Source of the DNA: Streptomyces sp. V4I2
Lineage (GTDB): Bacteria; Actinomycetota; Actinomycetes; Streptomycetales; Streptomycetaceae
DNA: 64,000 nucleotides
Reading direction: 5' to 3'
Assembly: GCF_030817655.1 (NCBI RefSeq)
Contig: NZ_JAUSZM010000003.1
Coordinates: forward strand, 3,410,001 to 3,474,000
Shown here: positions 48,485 through 57,339 of the stretch, one piece after another
How positions within the stretch are numbered: position 1 is the stretch's first letter
Layout of the letters: each line of letters opens with the position of its first letter
Position numbers and translations under genes: made by a program
The notes under the pieces: generated by a model
The model's database searches: none
What the model was told of the DNA's origin: nothing
What the model saw: only the letters and a program-made list of their open reading frames with translations

Positions 48485-48687
48485 ATGTCCGAACCAGAGA
48501 CACCGAAGCCGCTCGCGGCGAGACCGCCGGGATGGGCGGCGCGGGGCCGACCGGCAGGCCGAGGTCGACCGGCTGCCGGCCCTCGGGGCGTGGCACGCGG
48601 ACATCGGCCAGGGAGAGCAGTCCTGGACCACACTGGTGGACCCGGAGGGCAACGAGTTCTGGGTGCTCGGCTCGCGGCGGAGCTGAC
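48485..48687 (+). pseudogene. VOC (glyoxalase-like) protein relic
   Basis: The segment 48549-48687 encodes RQAEVDRLPALGAWHADIGQ, GEQSWTTLVDPEGNEF, and after one extra T near 48660, WVLGSRRS and TGA. DPEGNEFWVLGSR is the usual C-terminal end of VOC-superfamily proteins. The N-terminal half is missing or scrambled. A decayed gene that probably followed the SDR gene. Confidence 0.7.
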
Positions 48688-48782
48688 CGGAGCGAAGCAG
48701 GGCGACGAACATACGATGGCTGAAAGGCGGCGCGGCACCGAGCCGGCGCCGACCGTAATCCGATCACTCGGGGTGTAGACGT

Positions 48783-50459
48783 ATGGCACAGGCCGCAGAC
48801 GCTGCGCGGACCGTCATCATGACCGTGGACGACGATCCCGGGGTGTCCCGGGCCGTCGCCCGTGACCTGCGGCGGCGCTACGGCAAGTCGTACCGGATCG
48901 TGCGCGCGGAGTCCGGCGAGTCCGCGCTGGACGCGCTGCGGGAGCTGAAGCTGCGCGGTGATCTGGTCGCGGTGATCCTGGCCGACTACCGGATGCCCCA
49001 GATGAACGGCATCGAGTTCCTCGAACAGGCCATGGACGTCTATCCGGGCGCCCGCCGCGTGCTGCTGACCGCGTACGCGGACACGAACGCGGCGATCGAC
49101 GCGATCAACGTCGTCGACCTCGACCACTACCTCCTCAAACCCTGGGACCCGCCGGAGGAGAAGCTCTACCCGGTGCTCGACGACCTCCTGGAGGCGTGGC
49201 GGTGCAGTGACTTCCGGCCGGTGCCGAGCACCAAGGTCGTCGGCCACCGGTGGTCGGCCCGCTCGTCGGATGTACGGGAGTTCCTGGCCCGCAACCAGGT
49301 GCCGTACCGCTGGTACTCCACCGAGGAGCCCGAGGGGCAGCGGCTCCTCGCGGCCTGCGGTCAGGACGGGCAGCGGCTGCCGGTCGTGATCACGGCGGAC
49401 GGTACGGCGCTCGTCGAGCCGGAGGTGCTCGAACTGGCCGCGCACGTGGGACTGGCGACGACACCCACCGCTGACTTCTACGACCTCGTCGTCATCGGCG
49501 GCGGTCCGGCCGGGCTGGGCGCGGCGGTGTACGGGGCCTCGGAGGGCCTGCGTACGGTGCTCGTGGAGCGGTCGGCGACCGGCGGGCAGGCCGGGCAGAG
49601 TTCGCGGATCGAGAACTATCTGGGCTTCCCGGACGGGGTGTCCGGCGGCCAGCTCACCGACCGGGCGCGACGCCAGGCCACGAAGTTCGGCGCCGAGATC
49701 CTCACCGCCCGTGAGGTGACCGGTCTGGAGAGCAGCGGGGCGGCGCGGCTCGTACGGTTCGCGGACGGGTCGGCGATCGCGGCGCACAGTGTGATCCTGG
49801 CGACCGGTGTGTCCTACCGGCAGCTGGAGGCGCCGGGTGCCGACGAGCTGTCGGGCCGTGGGGTGTTCTACGGGTCCGCGCTCACCGAGGCCGCCGCCTG
49901 CCAGGGCCACGACGTGTACATCGTCGGCGGCGCCAACTCGGCCGGGCAGGCGGCGATGTACCTTTCCAGGGGCGCCAAGTCGGTCACCCTGCTGGTGCGC
50001 GGAGCGGACCTCACCGCGTCGATGTCGCACTATCTGATCCAGCAGATCGCCGAGTCGCCGAACATCTCGGTGCGGGCCCACACGGTCGTCGAGGCCGCGC
50101 ACGGCGACAACTACCTGGAACAGCTGACGTTGCGCGACACGACGAGCGGGCAGACCGAACGGGTCGACGCGCAGTGGATGTTCGTGTTCATCGGCGCGGC
50201 CCCGCTGACCGGCTGGCTGGAGGGTGCGGTGTTGCGGGACGAGCGCGGGTTCATCCTGGCCGGGCCCGATCTGACCGCCGACGGGCGGCCACCGGCCAAC
50301 TGGGAGCTGGACCGGCCGCCGTACCACCTGGAGACCAACATCCCCGGCGTGTTCGTCGCCGGGGACGCGCGCGCGGAGTCCGCCAAGCGGGTCGCGTCCG
50401 CCGTCGGAGAGGGAGCCATGGCCGTGATGCTCGTACACCGGTATCTGGAGCAGTCGTGA
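48783..50459 (+). CDS. response-regulator receiver fused to thioredoxin reductase-like flavoprotein
   Basis: 558 residues. Residues 1-130: CheY-type receiver with acidic D16-D18 (TVDDDPG), phosphoacceptor D68 (VILADYRMPQMNG) and K119 (HYLLKPWD). Residues about 150-225: a thioredoxin/glutaredoxin-like domain without active cysteines (EFLARNQVPYRWYSTEEPEG). From about 232: FAD domain (VIGGGPAGLGAAVYGASEGL), ATGVSYRQ, NAD(P) domain (YIVGGANSAGQAAMYLSRGA) and GVFVAGDARAESAKRVAS. The CxxC of classical thioredoxin reductases is replaced (ALTEAAACQGHD), so electrons probably do not leave by a disulfide. Coupled to the kinase behind it by GTGA. Confidence 0.93.
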   Translation: MAQAADAARTVIMTVDDDPGVSRAVARDLRRRYGKSYRIVRAESGESALDALRELKLRGDLVAVILADYRMPQMNGIEFLEQAMDVYPGARRVLLTAYADTNAAIDAINVVDLDHYLLKPWDPPEEKLYPVLDDLLEAWRCSDFRPVPSTKVVGHRWSARSSDVREFLARNQVPYRWYSTEEPEGQRLLAACGQDGQRLPVVITADGTALVEPEVLELAAHVGLATTPTADFYDLVVIGGGPAGLGAAVYGASEGLRTVLVERSATGGQAGQSSRIENYLGFPDGVSGGQLTDRARRQATKFGAEILTAREVTGLESSGAARLVRFADGSAIAAHSVILATGVSYRQLEAPGADELSGRGVFYGSALTEAAACQGHDVYIVGGANSAGQAAMYLSRGAKSVTLLVRGADLTASMSHYLIQQIAESPNISVRAHTVVEAAHGDNYLEQLTLRDTTSGQTERVDAQWMFVFIGAAPLTGWLEGAVLRDERGFILAGPDLTADGRPPANWELDRPPYHLETNIPGVFVAGDARAESAKRVASAVGEGAMAVMLVHRYLEQS

Positions 50460-51940
50460 GCGGGCGGCTGATGCCGTGCAGCGCGGCGGAGATCAGCTCG
50501 CTGTTCCTCTTCGAGAAGCTGAACTCCGAGCAGCTCGGCAGGCTGTGCAGCGAGGGACGGATCGAACTGTTCGACCCCGGGCCGGTGTTCACCGAAGGTG
50601 ACCCGGCGACCGACTTCTACGTGATGATCGAGGGCACGCTCGTCATGTCCCGCCGGGTGGGCAGCGACGACATCGAGGTGAGCCGCACGTCCCAGCCAGG
50701 GGTGTACGCGGGGGCCGTGATGGCGTACCTCTGGGACGGAAAACCGCAGCGGTACATGAACTCGTTGCGGGTGTCGGAGCCGACGCGGTTCTTCGTCCTG
50801 CCCGCCGAATCGTTCGCGAACTTCATCCACGAGTGGTTTCCGATGGCGGTCCATCTCCTGGAGGGGCTCACCCTCGGTTCGCAGACCTTTCAGCGGGCCG
50901 TCGGGCAGCGCGAACGGCTGCTGGCGCTGGGCTCTTTGTCCGCGGGTCTCACCCATGAGCTCAACAACCCGGCCGCGGCGGCCGTACGGGCCACCTCGTC
51001 GCTCAGGGACCGGGTCGCCCACATGCGCAACACGCTCGGCGTCATCGCCTCGGGCCCCCACCACGGCGACGCCCTGAAGGCCCTGGTCGACCTCCAGGAG
51101 CGTACGGCCGAGCGGGTCTCCAAGGCGCCGGCACTGAGGCCGCTCGAAGCGTCCGACCGGGAGGACGAACTCGCCGACTGGCTCGACGACCACGGTGTCC
51201 AGAACGGCTGGCAGATCGCGCCGACCTTCGTGCAGGGCGGTCTCGACGTCGACTGGCTGGAGCAGATCGCGGCGGCCGTCGACGAGCCGGGAATCCTGCA
51301 GAGTGCCATCGAGTGCCTCAACTACACGGTCGAGGCCGAGCTGTTGATGTCCGAGATCGAGGACTCCACCACCCGTATCTCGCACCTCGTCGACGCCGCC
51401 AAGCAGTACTCGCAGCTGGACCGCGCGCCCTACCAGGTCGCCGATGTGCACGAACTCCTCGACAGCACGCTGCTGATGCTGTCGGGCAAGATCGGTCCAC
51501 AGGTCAAGGTCGTGAAGGAGTACGACCGTTCGGTGCCGAGGATTCCGGCCTACTCGGCCGAACTGAACCAGGTGTGGACCAACCTGATCGACAACGCGGT
51601 CTCCGCCATCAAGGGCGCGGGCGGCGAAGGGACGTTGACCGTACGCACCGCTCTGGTGCACGACCGGCTGCTGGTGGAGTTCCGCGACACGGGCCCGGGA
51701 GTGCCGGCCGAGATCCGAGGCCGGATCTTCGACCCGTTCTTCACCACCAAGCCGGTGGGCGAGGGCACCGGGCTGGGGCTCGACATCTCCTGGCGGATCG
51801 TTGTCAACAAGCACCACGGTGACCTGAAAGTCGAGTCCGTACCCGGCGACACCCGCTTCCAGGTGCTGCTCCCTCTCACCGCCACCGACCCTGACGCCGG
51901 GCCCGATGCCGTCCCCGACCCGGCCCGGGAGCCCTCATGA
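50456..51940 (+). CDS. cNMP-binding sensor histidine kinase
   Basis: 494 residues from GTG 50456. Residues about 15-125 form a cyclic-nucleotide-binding domain (ELFDPGPVFTEGDPATDFYVMIEG); no membrane span. Phosphoacceptor H167 in LSAGLTHELNNPAAAAVRAT; the ATPase core has AELNQVWTNLIDNAVSAIKG (N box), EFRDTGPGVP, FDPFFTTKPVGEGTGLGL and the ending. It is soluble. The genes are translationally coupled, so the receiver of the flavoprotein before it is the likely phosphate acceptor. Ligand of the cNMP domain unknown; it may be a redox or nucleotide signal. Confidence 0.92.
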   Translation: MSGRLMPCSAAEISSLFLFEKLNSEQLGRLCSEGRIELFDPGPVFTEGDPATDFYVMIEGTLVMSRRVGSDDIEVSRTSQPGVYAGAVMAYLWDGKPQRYMNSLRVSEPTRFFVLPAESFANFIHEWFPMAVHLLEGLTLGSQTFQRAVGQRERLLALGSLSAGLTHELNNPAAAAVRATSSLRDRVAHMRNTLGVIASGPHHGDALKALVDLQERTAERVSKAPALRPLEASDREDELADWLDDHGVQNGWQIAPTFVQGGLDVDWLEQIAAAVDEPGILQSAIECLNYTVEAELLMSEIEDSTTRISHLVDAAKQYSQLDRAPYQVADVHELLDSTLLMLSGKIGPQVKVVKEYDRSVPRIPAYSAELNQVWTNLIDNAVSAIKGAGGEGTLTVRTALVHDRLLVEFRDTGPGVPAEIRGRIFDPFFTTKPVGEGTGLGLDISWRIVVNKHHGDLKVESVPGDTRFQVLLPLTATDPDAGPDAVPDPAREPS

Positions 51941-52286
51941 CCAAGGACACCGGCATCGACCCCAGCGTCCCGCCCAGCGGTGCCGGCTGCGTCGAGTGCG
52001 ACGCCGACGGCGGCTGGTGGTTCCATCTGCGGCGCTGCGCCCAGTGCGGTCACATCGGCTGCTGCGACGACTCACCCGCCAAGCACGCCACCGGCCACTT
52101 CCGGGCCACCGGCCATCCGGTGATCCGCAGTTACGAGCCGGCGAGGCCTGGTTCTGGAACTTCGAGACGTCCGAGCTCTACGATTCCGGTCCGGCCCTGG
52201 CTCCCCCGGCCGCCCACCCTGCCGACCAGCCCGTGCCGGGACCGGCGGGGCGCGTGCCGGCGAACTGGGCGGACACGCTGCGCTGA
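51937..52286 (+). pseudogene. UBP-type zinc-finger protein with one-base frameshift
   Basis: ATG 51937 overlaps the kinase stop as ATGA. The first 70 residues are a ZnF_UBP domain: GAGCVECDADGGWWFHLRRC, AQCGHIGCCDDSPAKHATGH and FRATGHPVIRSYEP with the Cys/His ligands in order. After YEP near 52138 a single G is missing; in the next frame the protein continues GEAWFWNFETSELYDSGP and ends ANWADTLR with TGA at 52284-52286. Without the deletion it would have about 115 residues. Third gene of the operon. Either a recent loss or an error in a G/C run. Such domains bind ubiquitin in eukaryotes; the bacterial role is not known. Confidence 0.75.
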
Positions 52287-52544
52287 GCCTGGCCGACCAG
52301 GGCTGTCAGTGGTGGATGTCAGGATTCATCTGTGCCGCAGAACCTGTTCGGCACTCCACTCATCGGCCGATCGCGATGCCCTCCTGCAGCTCCACGGTGC
52401 CGACGACGGCTGCCTCCTCCACCCCGCAGGTCGACGACCGACATGATGGGCGGCGCGGGGCGGACTCTGACATGGCGTTGTTGCGGACGGCGGGATGGGG
52501 CGGATCTCTGCCCCGTGACCAGCGATGCAACCGTCAACCCGGTC
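52287..52544. other. no recognisable gene
   Basis: Between the zinc-finger gene and the IS3 relic. Only short shadow frames; no terminator hairpin of note. Confidence 0.4.
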
Positions 52545-52885
52545 GGTCAGAACCGTCAGGTGAACGGTGCTCGTCGATGAAGGCGATCACCAGCCGTTGC
52601 GGGGGTCGGGCTCCCCGACGAAGAAAGTTGTGGCCGCCTTCAGGATCGCCACGTCCTCACGCAGCCGGCGGATCTCCTCGTTCTCCTCGATCGTGACCCC
52701 GGGCGCCTCGCCGACGTTCAATCTCGGCCTGGGCGCCCCAGCGCCATAACGACTTCTGCCTATCCCGACCTGCTTGGACACCGTCAGCACCGCCGCGGTA
52801 TCTGGTCGGGTACTGGGCACGGTGCTACAGCATCAGCCGGACGGCTCGGGCCCTCAGCTCGGGATCCACCTTCTTCGGCATGACA
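52545..52885 (-). mobile_element. IS3-family transposase relic
   Basis: The minus strand begins MPKKVDPELRARAVRLML and stop (52830-52883), the usual N terminus of IS3 OrfA in Streptomyces. After a gap it shows GEAPGVTIEENEEIRRLRED and VAILKAATTFFVGEPDP (52600-52720), the C-terminal coiled-coil end of OrfA, followed by VIAFIDEHRS, the first residues of OrfB, which is then lost. Internal deletion, no terminal repeats found. Confidence 0.75.
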
Positions 52886-52975
52886 TGCATCCTTCCAACT
52901 CAAGAAGATGCGGCATCAAACCGGCCCCTACCTGGTCCACGCTGAGTCTCGATCACAGCGTGGCAGCGCGGTCTT

Positions 52976-53205
52976 CTGCTGTTCGCCTCGGCGAGGACTT
53001 CGCCGGCATCTACGGGCCCGAAACCATCGAGCGGTTCGGGCTGTTGCTCGGCGGCATGCTCACCGAATGGGCCTCGTGGCGCTGGGTGATGTACGTGAAC
53101 GTCGCCTTCGCGGCCCCTGCCCTGATCGGTGCCTTGCTGCTGCTGGCCAAGCCCGTGATCACCTAGAAGCCCAAACTCGGCATTCCGGGCATCGCCGTGG
53201 TGAGC
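52976..53205 (+). pseudogene. chimeric remnant: ArsC-like helix plus duplicated MFS segment
   Basis: An open frame joins LGEDFAGIYGPETIERF, which looks like the N-terminal helical part of actinobacterial arsenate reductase/phosphatase proteins, to LLLGGMLTEWASWRWVMYVN, a segment of a DHA2 exporter. From 53036 to 53205 the DNA is nearly identical to 56260-56429 of the intact exporter gene, including the AKPVIT end, where one change makes a TAG stop at 53164-53166. A duplicated fragment captured next to a truncated arsenate gene piece. Non-functional. Confidence 0.7.
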
Positions 53206-53224
53206 GAGGGTCGACCTGCCGCAC

Positions 53225-53290
53225 TTGACAACTCAGTACAGAACCGCCTAGGTTTCTGACTGTTCAGTACACAACCATCCTGAGCTCACC
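53225..53290. promoter_or_regulatory. promoter/operator region, copy B
   Basis: 61 of 66 bases as in copy A at 47460-47525, including TTGACA, the AGAACC..GGTTT core and ACTGTTCAGT. It precedes an exporter N-terminal relic and, 320 bp further, the epoxide hydrolase operon. Confidence 0.7.
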
Positions 53291-53331
53291 AAACAGGCTG
53301 CGTGCACGCCTGGCGCGATCGAGGGCAACCC

Positions 53332-53496
53332 ATGCCATTGAACTCCTCCGCGCCGCCCGGCGTTGCGACGCCTTCCAGGCCGGCGAGGCCCGGTCTGATC
53401 CTCACGGTCCTGGCGACGGCGAGCTTCATCGCCGTACTGGATCTGCACATCACGAACGTCCCAAGCGAACCCGGAGCCGGACTCTCCCCTCGGTGA
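53332..53496 (+). pseudogene. N-terminal fragment of an MFS exporter
   Basis: ATG 53332 begins MPLNSSAPPGVATPSRPARP, then GLILTVLATASFIAVLDLHI, the first membrane span of DHA2 exporters (compare AQLMVMLDATVVNIAL), and stops after about 55 residues. Truncated right after span 1; with the 66-bp promoter in front it marks an original operon start that was deleted and replaced by the present genes. Confidence 0.65.
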
Positions 53497-53611
53497 ACAG
53501 CCACCTCGTGACCGCTCACCGGCACCGACCCCGGCTTCAGACAGCCGTACTTGCACTTGGTCCGGGCTTGCCGGACCGCGACGCCGCGAAGGCGGCTTGG
53601 AGGTTGAACTC

Positions 53612-54547
53612 ATGACACAGATGACCCAGCGACCGCCCTTTGGCGAGGACTCCCCGGCCAGGGGGTCCCAGGCGACCGACCGCGTCCGTCATCGCACGGT
53701 TCAGGCAGGCGGACTGGAGGTCCCGATCCTTGAGGCCGGCAGCGGGCCGCTCGTTGTGTGCCTCCACGGGTTTCCCGACCATGCCGCCAGCTGGACAGGA
53801 ATCCTCGACCGCCTTGCGCAGGAAGGCTACTGGGCGGTCGCGCCCGCACAGCGCGGATACTGGCCCGGCGGCGCGGCCCCCGACGGCTCCTACCGCATTG
53901 CCACGACCGGCCAGGACGTCCTCGCCCTCATCGAAGCCCTCGGGCGCGAGCAGGCGGATCTCATCGGCCACGACTTCGGCGCCGCGGCGGCGTACGCGGC
54001 TACGAGCCTCGACCCGAGACGTGTCCGCAAGCTTGTCACCATGGCGGGTCCCCCTGGCCGTCAACTGCTGAACGCATTGGTCACCAACGGCGACCAGCAG
54101 CGACTCAGCTGGTACATGTTCTTCTTCCAGACAGCCATGGCCGAGGCGGCCATCGAGCTCGACGACTTCGCCTTCATCGACCGGCTCTGGCGGGAATGGT
54201 CACCCGGCTACGAGCTGCCGGACGCGGAGCGTGCCGCGCTCAAGGAAACCCTGGGTGCTCCAGGAGTCCTGACCGAGATCCTGGGCTACTACCGCCAGTT
54301 GTTCACGCCCCCCGCGGACGAGGCGACCCAAGCCCTGCAAGCCCGGGTCTTCGGCGCCCTCACCGTCCCCTCGCTCTACCTCCACGGGGCCGACGACAAC
54401 TGCATGTCCGTGGAGTTGAGCGACGGCATGGACGACCTGTACACGAACGGCCTCGAGCGCGTCGTCGTACCCGGCGCAGGGCACTTCCTGCACCTGGAAC
54501 AGCCCAAGACGGTCGCCGACCACATCGTGGGCTTCCTGAACAGCTGA
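53612..54547 (+). CDS. alpha/beta hydrolase, epoxide hydrolase type
   Basis: 311 residues from ATG 53612 (GGAGG 8 bp upstream). Oxyanion motif VVCLHGFPDHAASW, nucleophile elbow IGHDFGAAAAYA with D121, and GAGHFLHLEQPKTVADHIVGF with the catalytic H; acid in LYLHGADDNCM. The Asp nucleophile and HGFP fit the epoxide hydrolase/haloalkane dehalogenase branch. A cap domain with SWYMFFFQTAMAEAAIELDD supplies the tyrosines of epoxide hydrolases. First gene of an operon with a TrxR-like enzyme and a DHA2 exporter, perhaps for handling of a reactive compound. Confidence 0.9.
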   Translation: MTQMTQRPPFGEDSPARGSQATDRVRHRTVQAGGLEVPILEAGSGPLVVCLHGFPDHAASWTGILDRLAQEGYWAVAPAQRGYWPGGAAPDGSYRIATTGQDVLALIEALGREQADLIGHDFGAAAAYAATSLDPRRVRKLVTMAGPPGRQLLNALVTNGDQQRLSWYMFFFQTAMAEAAIELDDFAFIDRLWREWSPGYELPDAERAALKETLGAPGVLTEILGYYRQLFTPPADEATQALQARVFGALTVPSLYLHGADDNCMSVELSDGMDDLYTNGLERVVVPGAGHFLHLEQPKTVADHIVGFLNS

Positions 54548-54589
54548 CCCCCCCTCCAACCACCCAGAACTCGAAGGGTTGACCCAACC

Positions 54590-55633
54590 ATGACTGACAA
54601 GGAAAGCCAGGAGGCCATGGCTGTGGCGACTCCTTTGTACGCGAGCGACGCACTGGCCGAGGGGACCGTCGACGCGGTGGTGATCGGCGGGGGCGCCGCG
54701 GGGCTGAATGGCGCACTGATCCTCGCCCGCTCCCGCCGCTCGGTCGTCGTGATCGACAGCGGCTCCCCGCGCAACGCGCCCGCGAAGGCCGTGCACGGTC
54801 TCCTCGCCCTGGACGGCACCCCGCCGCCCGAGATCCTTCGACGGGGCCGGGAGCAGGTGCGCCAGTACGGCGGACGCGTGGTGCTCGGCGAGGTGGTCTC
54901 GGCCGAGTCCACCGCCCCGTCGGCGGACGGGGACCTGCGGTTCACCGTCACCCTGGCCGACGGCCGCAGCATCACCGCCCGCCGCATCCTGGTGGCCACC
55001 GGCCTCACGGATGTGCTGCCACAGGTGCCCGGACTCGCCGAGCACTGGGGACACAGTGTGGTGCACTGCCCGTACTGCCACGGCTGGGAGGTGCGCGACG
55101 AGCCCATCGGCGTCCTCGCCACCGGCCCGGCCTCCCTCGGCCACGCGTATCTGTTCCGTCAACTGACCGACGACCTGACCTACTTCACCCGCGGCACCGA
55201 CCTGGACGAGGACAGCCGCGCCCGCTTCGCCGCCCGCGGCATCCGCGTCATCGACACCCCGGTCACCGAGGTCGTCAACGACGAGGACGGTGCCCTCGCC
55301 GGGGTGCGCCTGGCCGACGGCCAGGTCGTGGCCCGCCGCGTCCTCGCGGTCGCCTCGCCGATGCAGGCCCGCACCCAGGGCCTGGAAGGCCTGGGCCTGC
55401 CGGTGCAGGACCTGCCGACGGGCCGCGGCTTCGCCTCCGGCACGGCCGGCACCACCGAGGTGCCGGGTGTGTGGGTGGCCGGCAACGCCACCGATCTGGT
55501 CGCCCAGGTCGGGGCCTCCGCAGCGGCCGGCGCACTGGCCGGCGCCGACATCAACAGGATGCTGGCCACTGCGGACACCGACGCGGCCCTCCAGGCGATC
55601 GCCGAGGAAAGCCCCAAAGCGACCACACGATGA
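54590..55633 (+). CDS. thioredoxin reductase-like NAD(P)/FAD oxidoreductase
   Basis: 347 residues. FAD motif DAVVIGGGAAGLNGALILAR, the redox-active C160-P-Y-C163 (HCPYCHGWEV), and GVWVAGNATDLVAQVGASAA at the C terminus. The fold is that of low-molecular-weight thioredoxin reductases; the CPYC rather than CATC and the divergent ends (PRNAPAKAVHGLLALDG) place it with HcaD/gliotoxin-type disulfide or dithiol oxidoreductases found in natural product clusters. 42 bp after the epoxide hydrolase, in the same operon. Its thiol partner is unknown. Confidence 0.88.
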   Translation: MTDKESQEAMAVATPLYASDALAEGTVDAVVIGGGAAGLNGALILARSRRSVVVIDSGSPRNAPAKAVHGLLALDGTPPPEILRRGREQVRQYGGRVVLGEVVSAESTAPSADGDLRFTVTLADGRSITARRILVATGLTDVLPQVPGLAEHWGHSVVHCPYCHGWEVRDEPIGVLATGPASLGHAYLFRQLTDDLTYFTRGTDLDEDSRARFAARGIRVIDTPVTEVVNDEDGALAGVRLADGQVVARRVLAVASPMQARTQGLEGLGLPVQDLPTGRGFASGTAGTTEVPGVWVAGNATDLVAQVGASAAAGALAGADINRMLATADTDAALQAIAEESPKATTR

Positions 55634-55745
55634 TCTCGAAGCCCTGAGATCTCAGCCCGTCACCCACTCACCTCACCTTCACCGGTGAGGAAACCCATCA
55701 GTTTCCAGACGGCTTTCAGCCATGTCCAGCAAGCAAGGGAAAAAA

Positions 55746-57245
55746 ATGAGTACCAGCATCGACCGCGGGGCGCCCGCCTCCGGAAAGAAAGACTCGGGCC
55801 TTCGCGGCTCACATGCCGTGCGCTGGTGGGTGCTGGCCGTCATAGGCATGGCACAGCTCATGGTCATGCTCGATGCGACCGTCGTGAACATCGCGCTGCC
55901 CGAGGCGCAGCAAGACCTCGGCTTCAGCGACGGCAGCCGGCAGTGGGTCATCACGGGTTACGCCCTGGCGTTCGGCAGCCTGCTGCTGCTCGGCGGCCGA
56001 CTCGGTGACCTGTTGGGCCGACGTACCCTCTTCGTGATCGGCCTGGCAGGTTTCGGGGCCGCGTCCGTCGTCGGCGGCTCGGCCGGCAGCTTCGAGATCT
56101 TCGTCGCGGCACGTGTGGCCCAGGGCCTCTTCGCCGCAGTACTCGCGCCCGCGGCACTCTCACTGCTCAGTGTGACCTTCACCGAACCGTCTGAAAGGGC
56201 GAAGGCCTTCGGTATCTTCAGTGCGTTGGGCGGTGCGGGCGGCGCGATCGGGCTGCTGCTCGGCGGCATGCTCACCGAATGGGCGTCGTGGCGCTGGGTG
56301 ATGTACGTGAACGTCGCCTTCGCGGCCCCCGCCCTGATCGGTGCCTTGCTGCTGCTGGCCAAGCCCGTGATCACCAAGAAGCCCAAACTCGATATTCCGG
56401 GCATCTTCGTGGTGAGCGCCGCGCTGTTCGCCGTCGTCTACGGGTTCGCGCACGTCGAGTCCACCAGCTGGACCAACCCGGTCGCACTCGGCTCCATGAT
56501 CGTCGGCGTGGTGCTGCTCGCGGTGTTCGTCTGGCTGCAGTCCAGGGTCGCGCATCCGCTGCTGCCGCTGCGCGTCGTGCTGGACCGGACCCGCGGTGGT
56601 TCGTTCATGGCGGTGTTCGTCCTGGGCATGGGGATGTTCTCGATCTTCCTGTTCCTGACCTACTACTTCGCGGCCAGCCTCGGCTACTCGCCGATCAAGA
56701 CCGGTCTGGCGTTCCTGCCGATGGTCGCGGCCGTCGTCGCTTCGTCGACCACGATGCCTTCGCTGGTGCTGCCCAGGGTCGGCCCGAAGATCGTCGTCAG
56801 CGCCGGCTTCCTGGTCGCCGCAGCCGGTATGGCCCTGCTGACCCGGCTCGAACTGGACAGCACCTACGCCGCCCACATCATGCCCGGCCTGATCCTGCTG
56901 GGCCTCGGCATCGGCGCGGTGATGACCACCGCGTTCCAGGGGGCGACCTCAGGCCTGCGCCACGAGGACACGGGCGTCGCCTCGGCGCTGATCAACACCG
57001 GTCAGCAGGTGGGCGGCTCGATCAGTACGGCGCTACTGACCACCGTCGCCTCGTCGGCCGCGACCGACTACCTGACTTCGCACAAGCCCGGCGCGCTGGC
57101 CGCGGCGCAGGCCGGGGTCGAGGGCTACACGGCCACCCTGGCGTGGGGCTCCGGGTTCTTCGTGGTCGGTGCGGTGATCGCGGCGTTCCTGGTTCCCAAT
57201 CGGGCTCTGGAGCCGTCCGAGGGCGAGCCCGTGATGGCCCACTGA
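55746..57245 (+). CDS. MFS exporter, DHA2 type
   Basis: 499 residues from ATG 55746 (AAGGGA 5 bp before); an earlier ATG at 55722 is less likely. Fourteen spans; AQLMVMLDATVVNIALPEAQ, motif A GGRLGDLLGRRTLFVIG, GGAGGAIGLLLGGMLTEWAS. Proton-driven drug export is the family role. Third gene of the epoxide hydrolase operon; part of it (56260-56429) has been copied to 53036-53205. A short hairpin (CTCACC..GGTGAG) lies in the 110-bp gap before it. Confidence 0.92.
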   Translation: MSTSIDRGAPASGKKDSGLRGSHAVRWWVLAVIGMAQLMVMLDATVVNIALPEAQQDLGFSDGSRQWVITGYALAFGSLLLLGGRLGDLLGRRTLFVIGLAGFGAASVVGGSAGSFEIFVAARVAQGLFAAVLAPAALSLLSVTFTEPSERAKAFGIFSALGGAGGAIGLLLGGMLTEWASWRWVMYVNVAFAAPALIGALLLLAKPVITKKPKLDIPGIFVVSAALFAVVYGFAHVESTSWTNPVALGSMIVGVVLLAVFVWLQSRVAHPLLPLRVVLDRTRGGSFMAVFVLGMGMFSIFLFLTYYFAASLGYSPIKTGLAFLPMVAAVVASSTTMPSLVLPRVGPKIVVSAGFLVAAAGMALLTRLELDSTYAAHIMPGLILLGLGIGAVMTTAFQGATSGLRHEDTGVASALINTGQQVGGSISTALLTTVASSAATDYLTSHKPGALAAAQAGVEGYTATLAWGSGFFVVGAVIAAFLVPNRALEPSEGEPVMAH

Positions 57246-57255
57246 GCCTGGATCC

Positions 57256-57338
57256 ACCCTGGAGATGCCCTGCTACCTGCGATGACTGTTGTTCTCAGGA
57301 CACGAATCAGCGCAGGAAAGCAGGGCATCCCCAGGGTT
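57256..57338. repeat. imperfect inverted repeat, IS end or terminator
   Basis: CACCCTGGAGATGCCCTGCT (57256-57275) faces the near-complement AGCAGGGCATCCCCAGGGTT (57319-57338). At most four mismatches over 26 bp, with a 35-45 bp spacer. The right arm ends exactly where the recombinase homology begins. It may be a minimal relic of an insertion sequence with both ends, or a terminator for the exporter operon. Confidence 0.55.
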
Positions 57339-57339
57339 C

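Noticed and set aside
52319..52537. 72-residue minus-strand frame
   Set aside because: Arg/Gly-rich shadow without start signal in decayed DNA.
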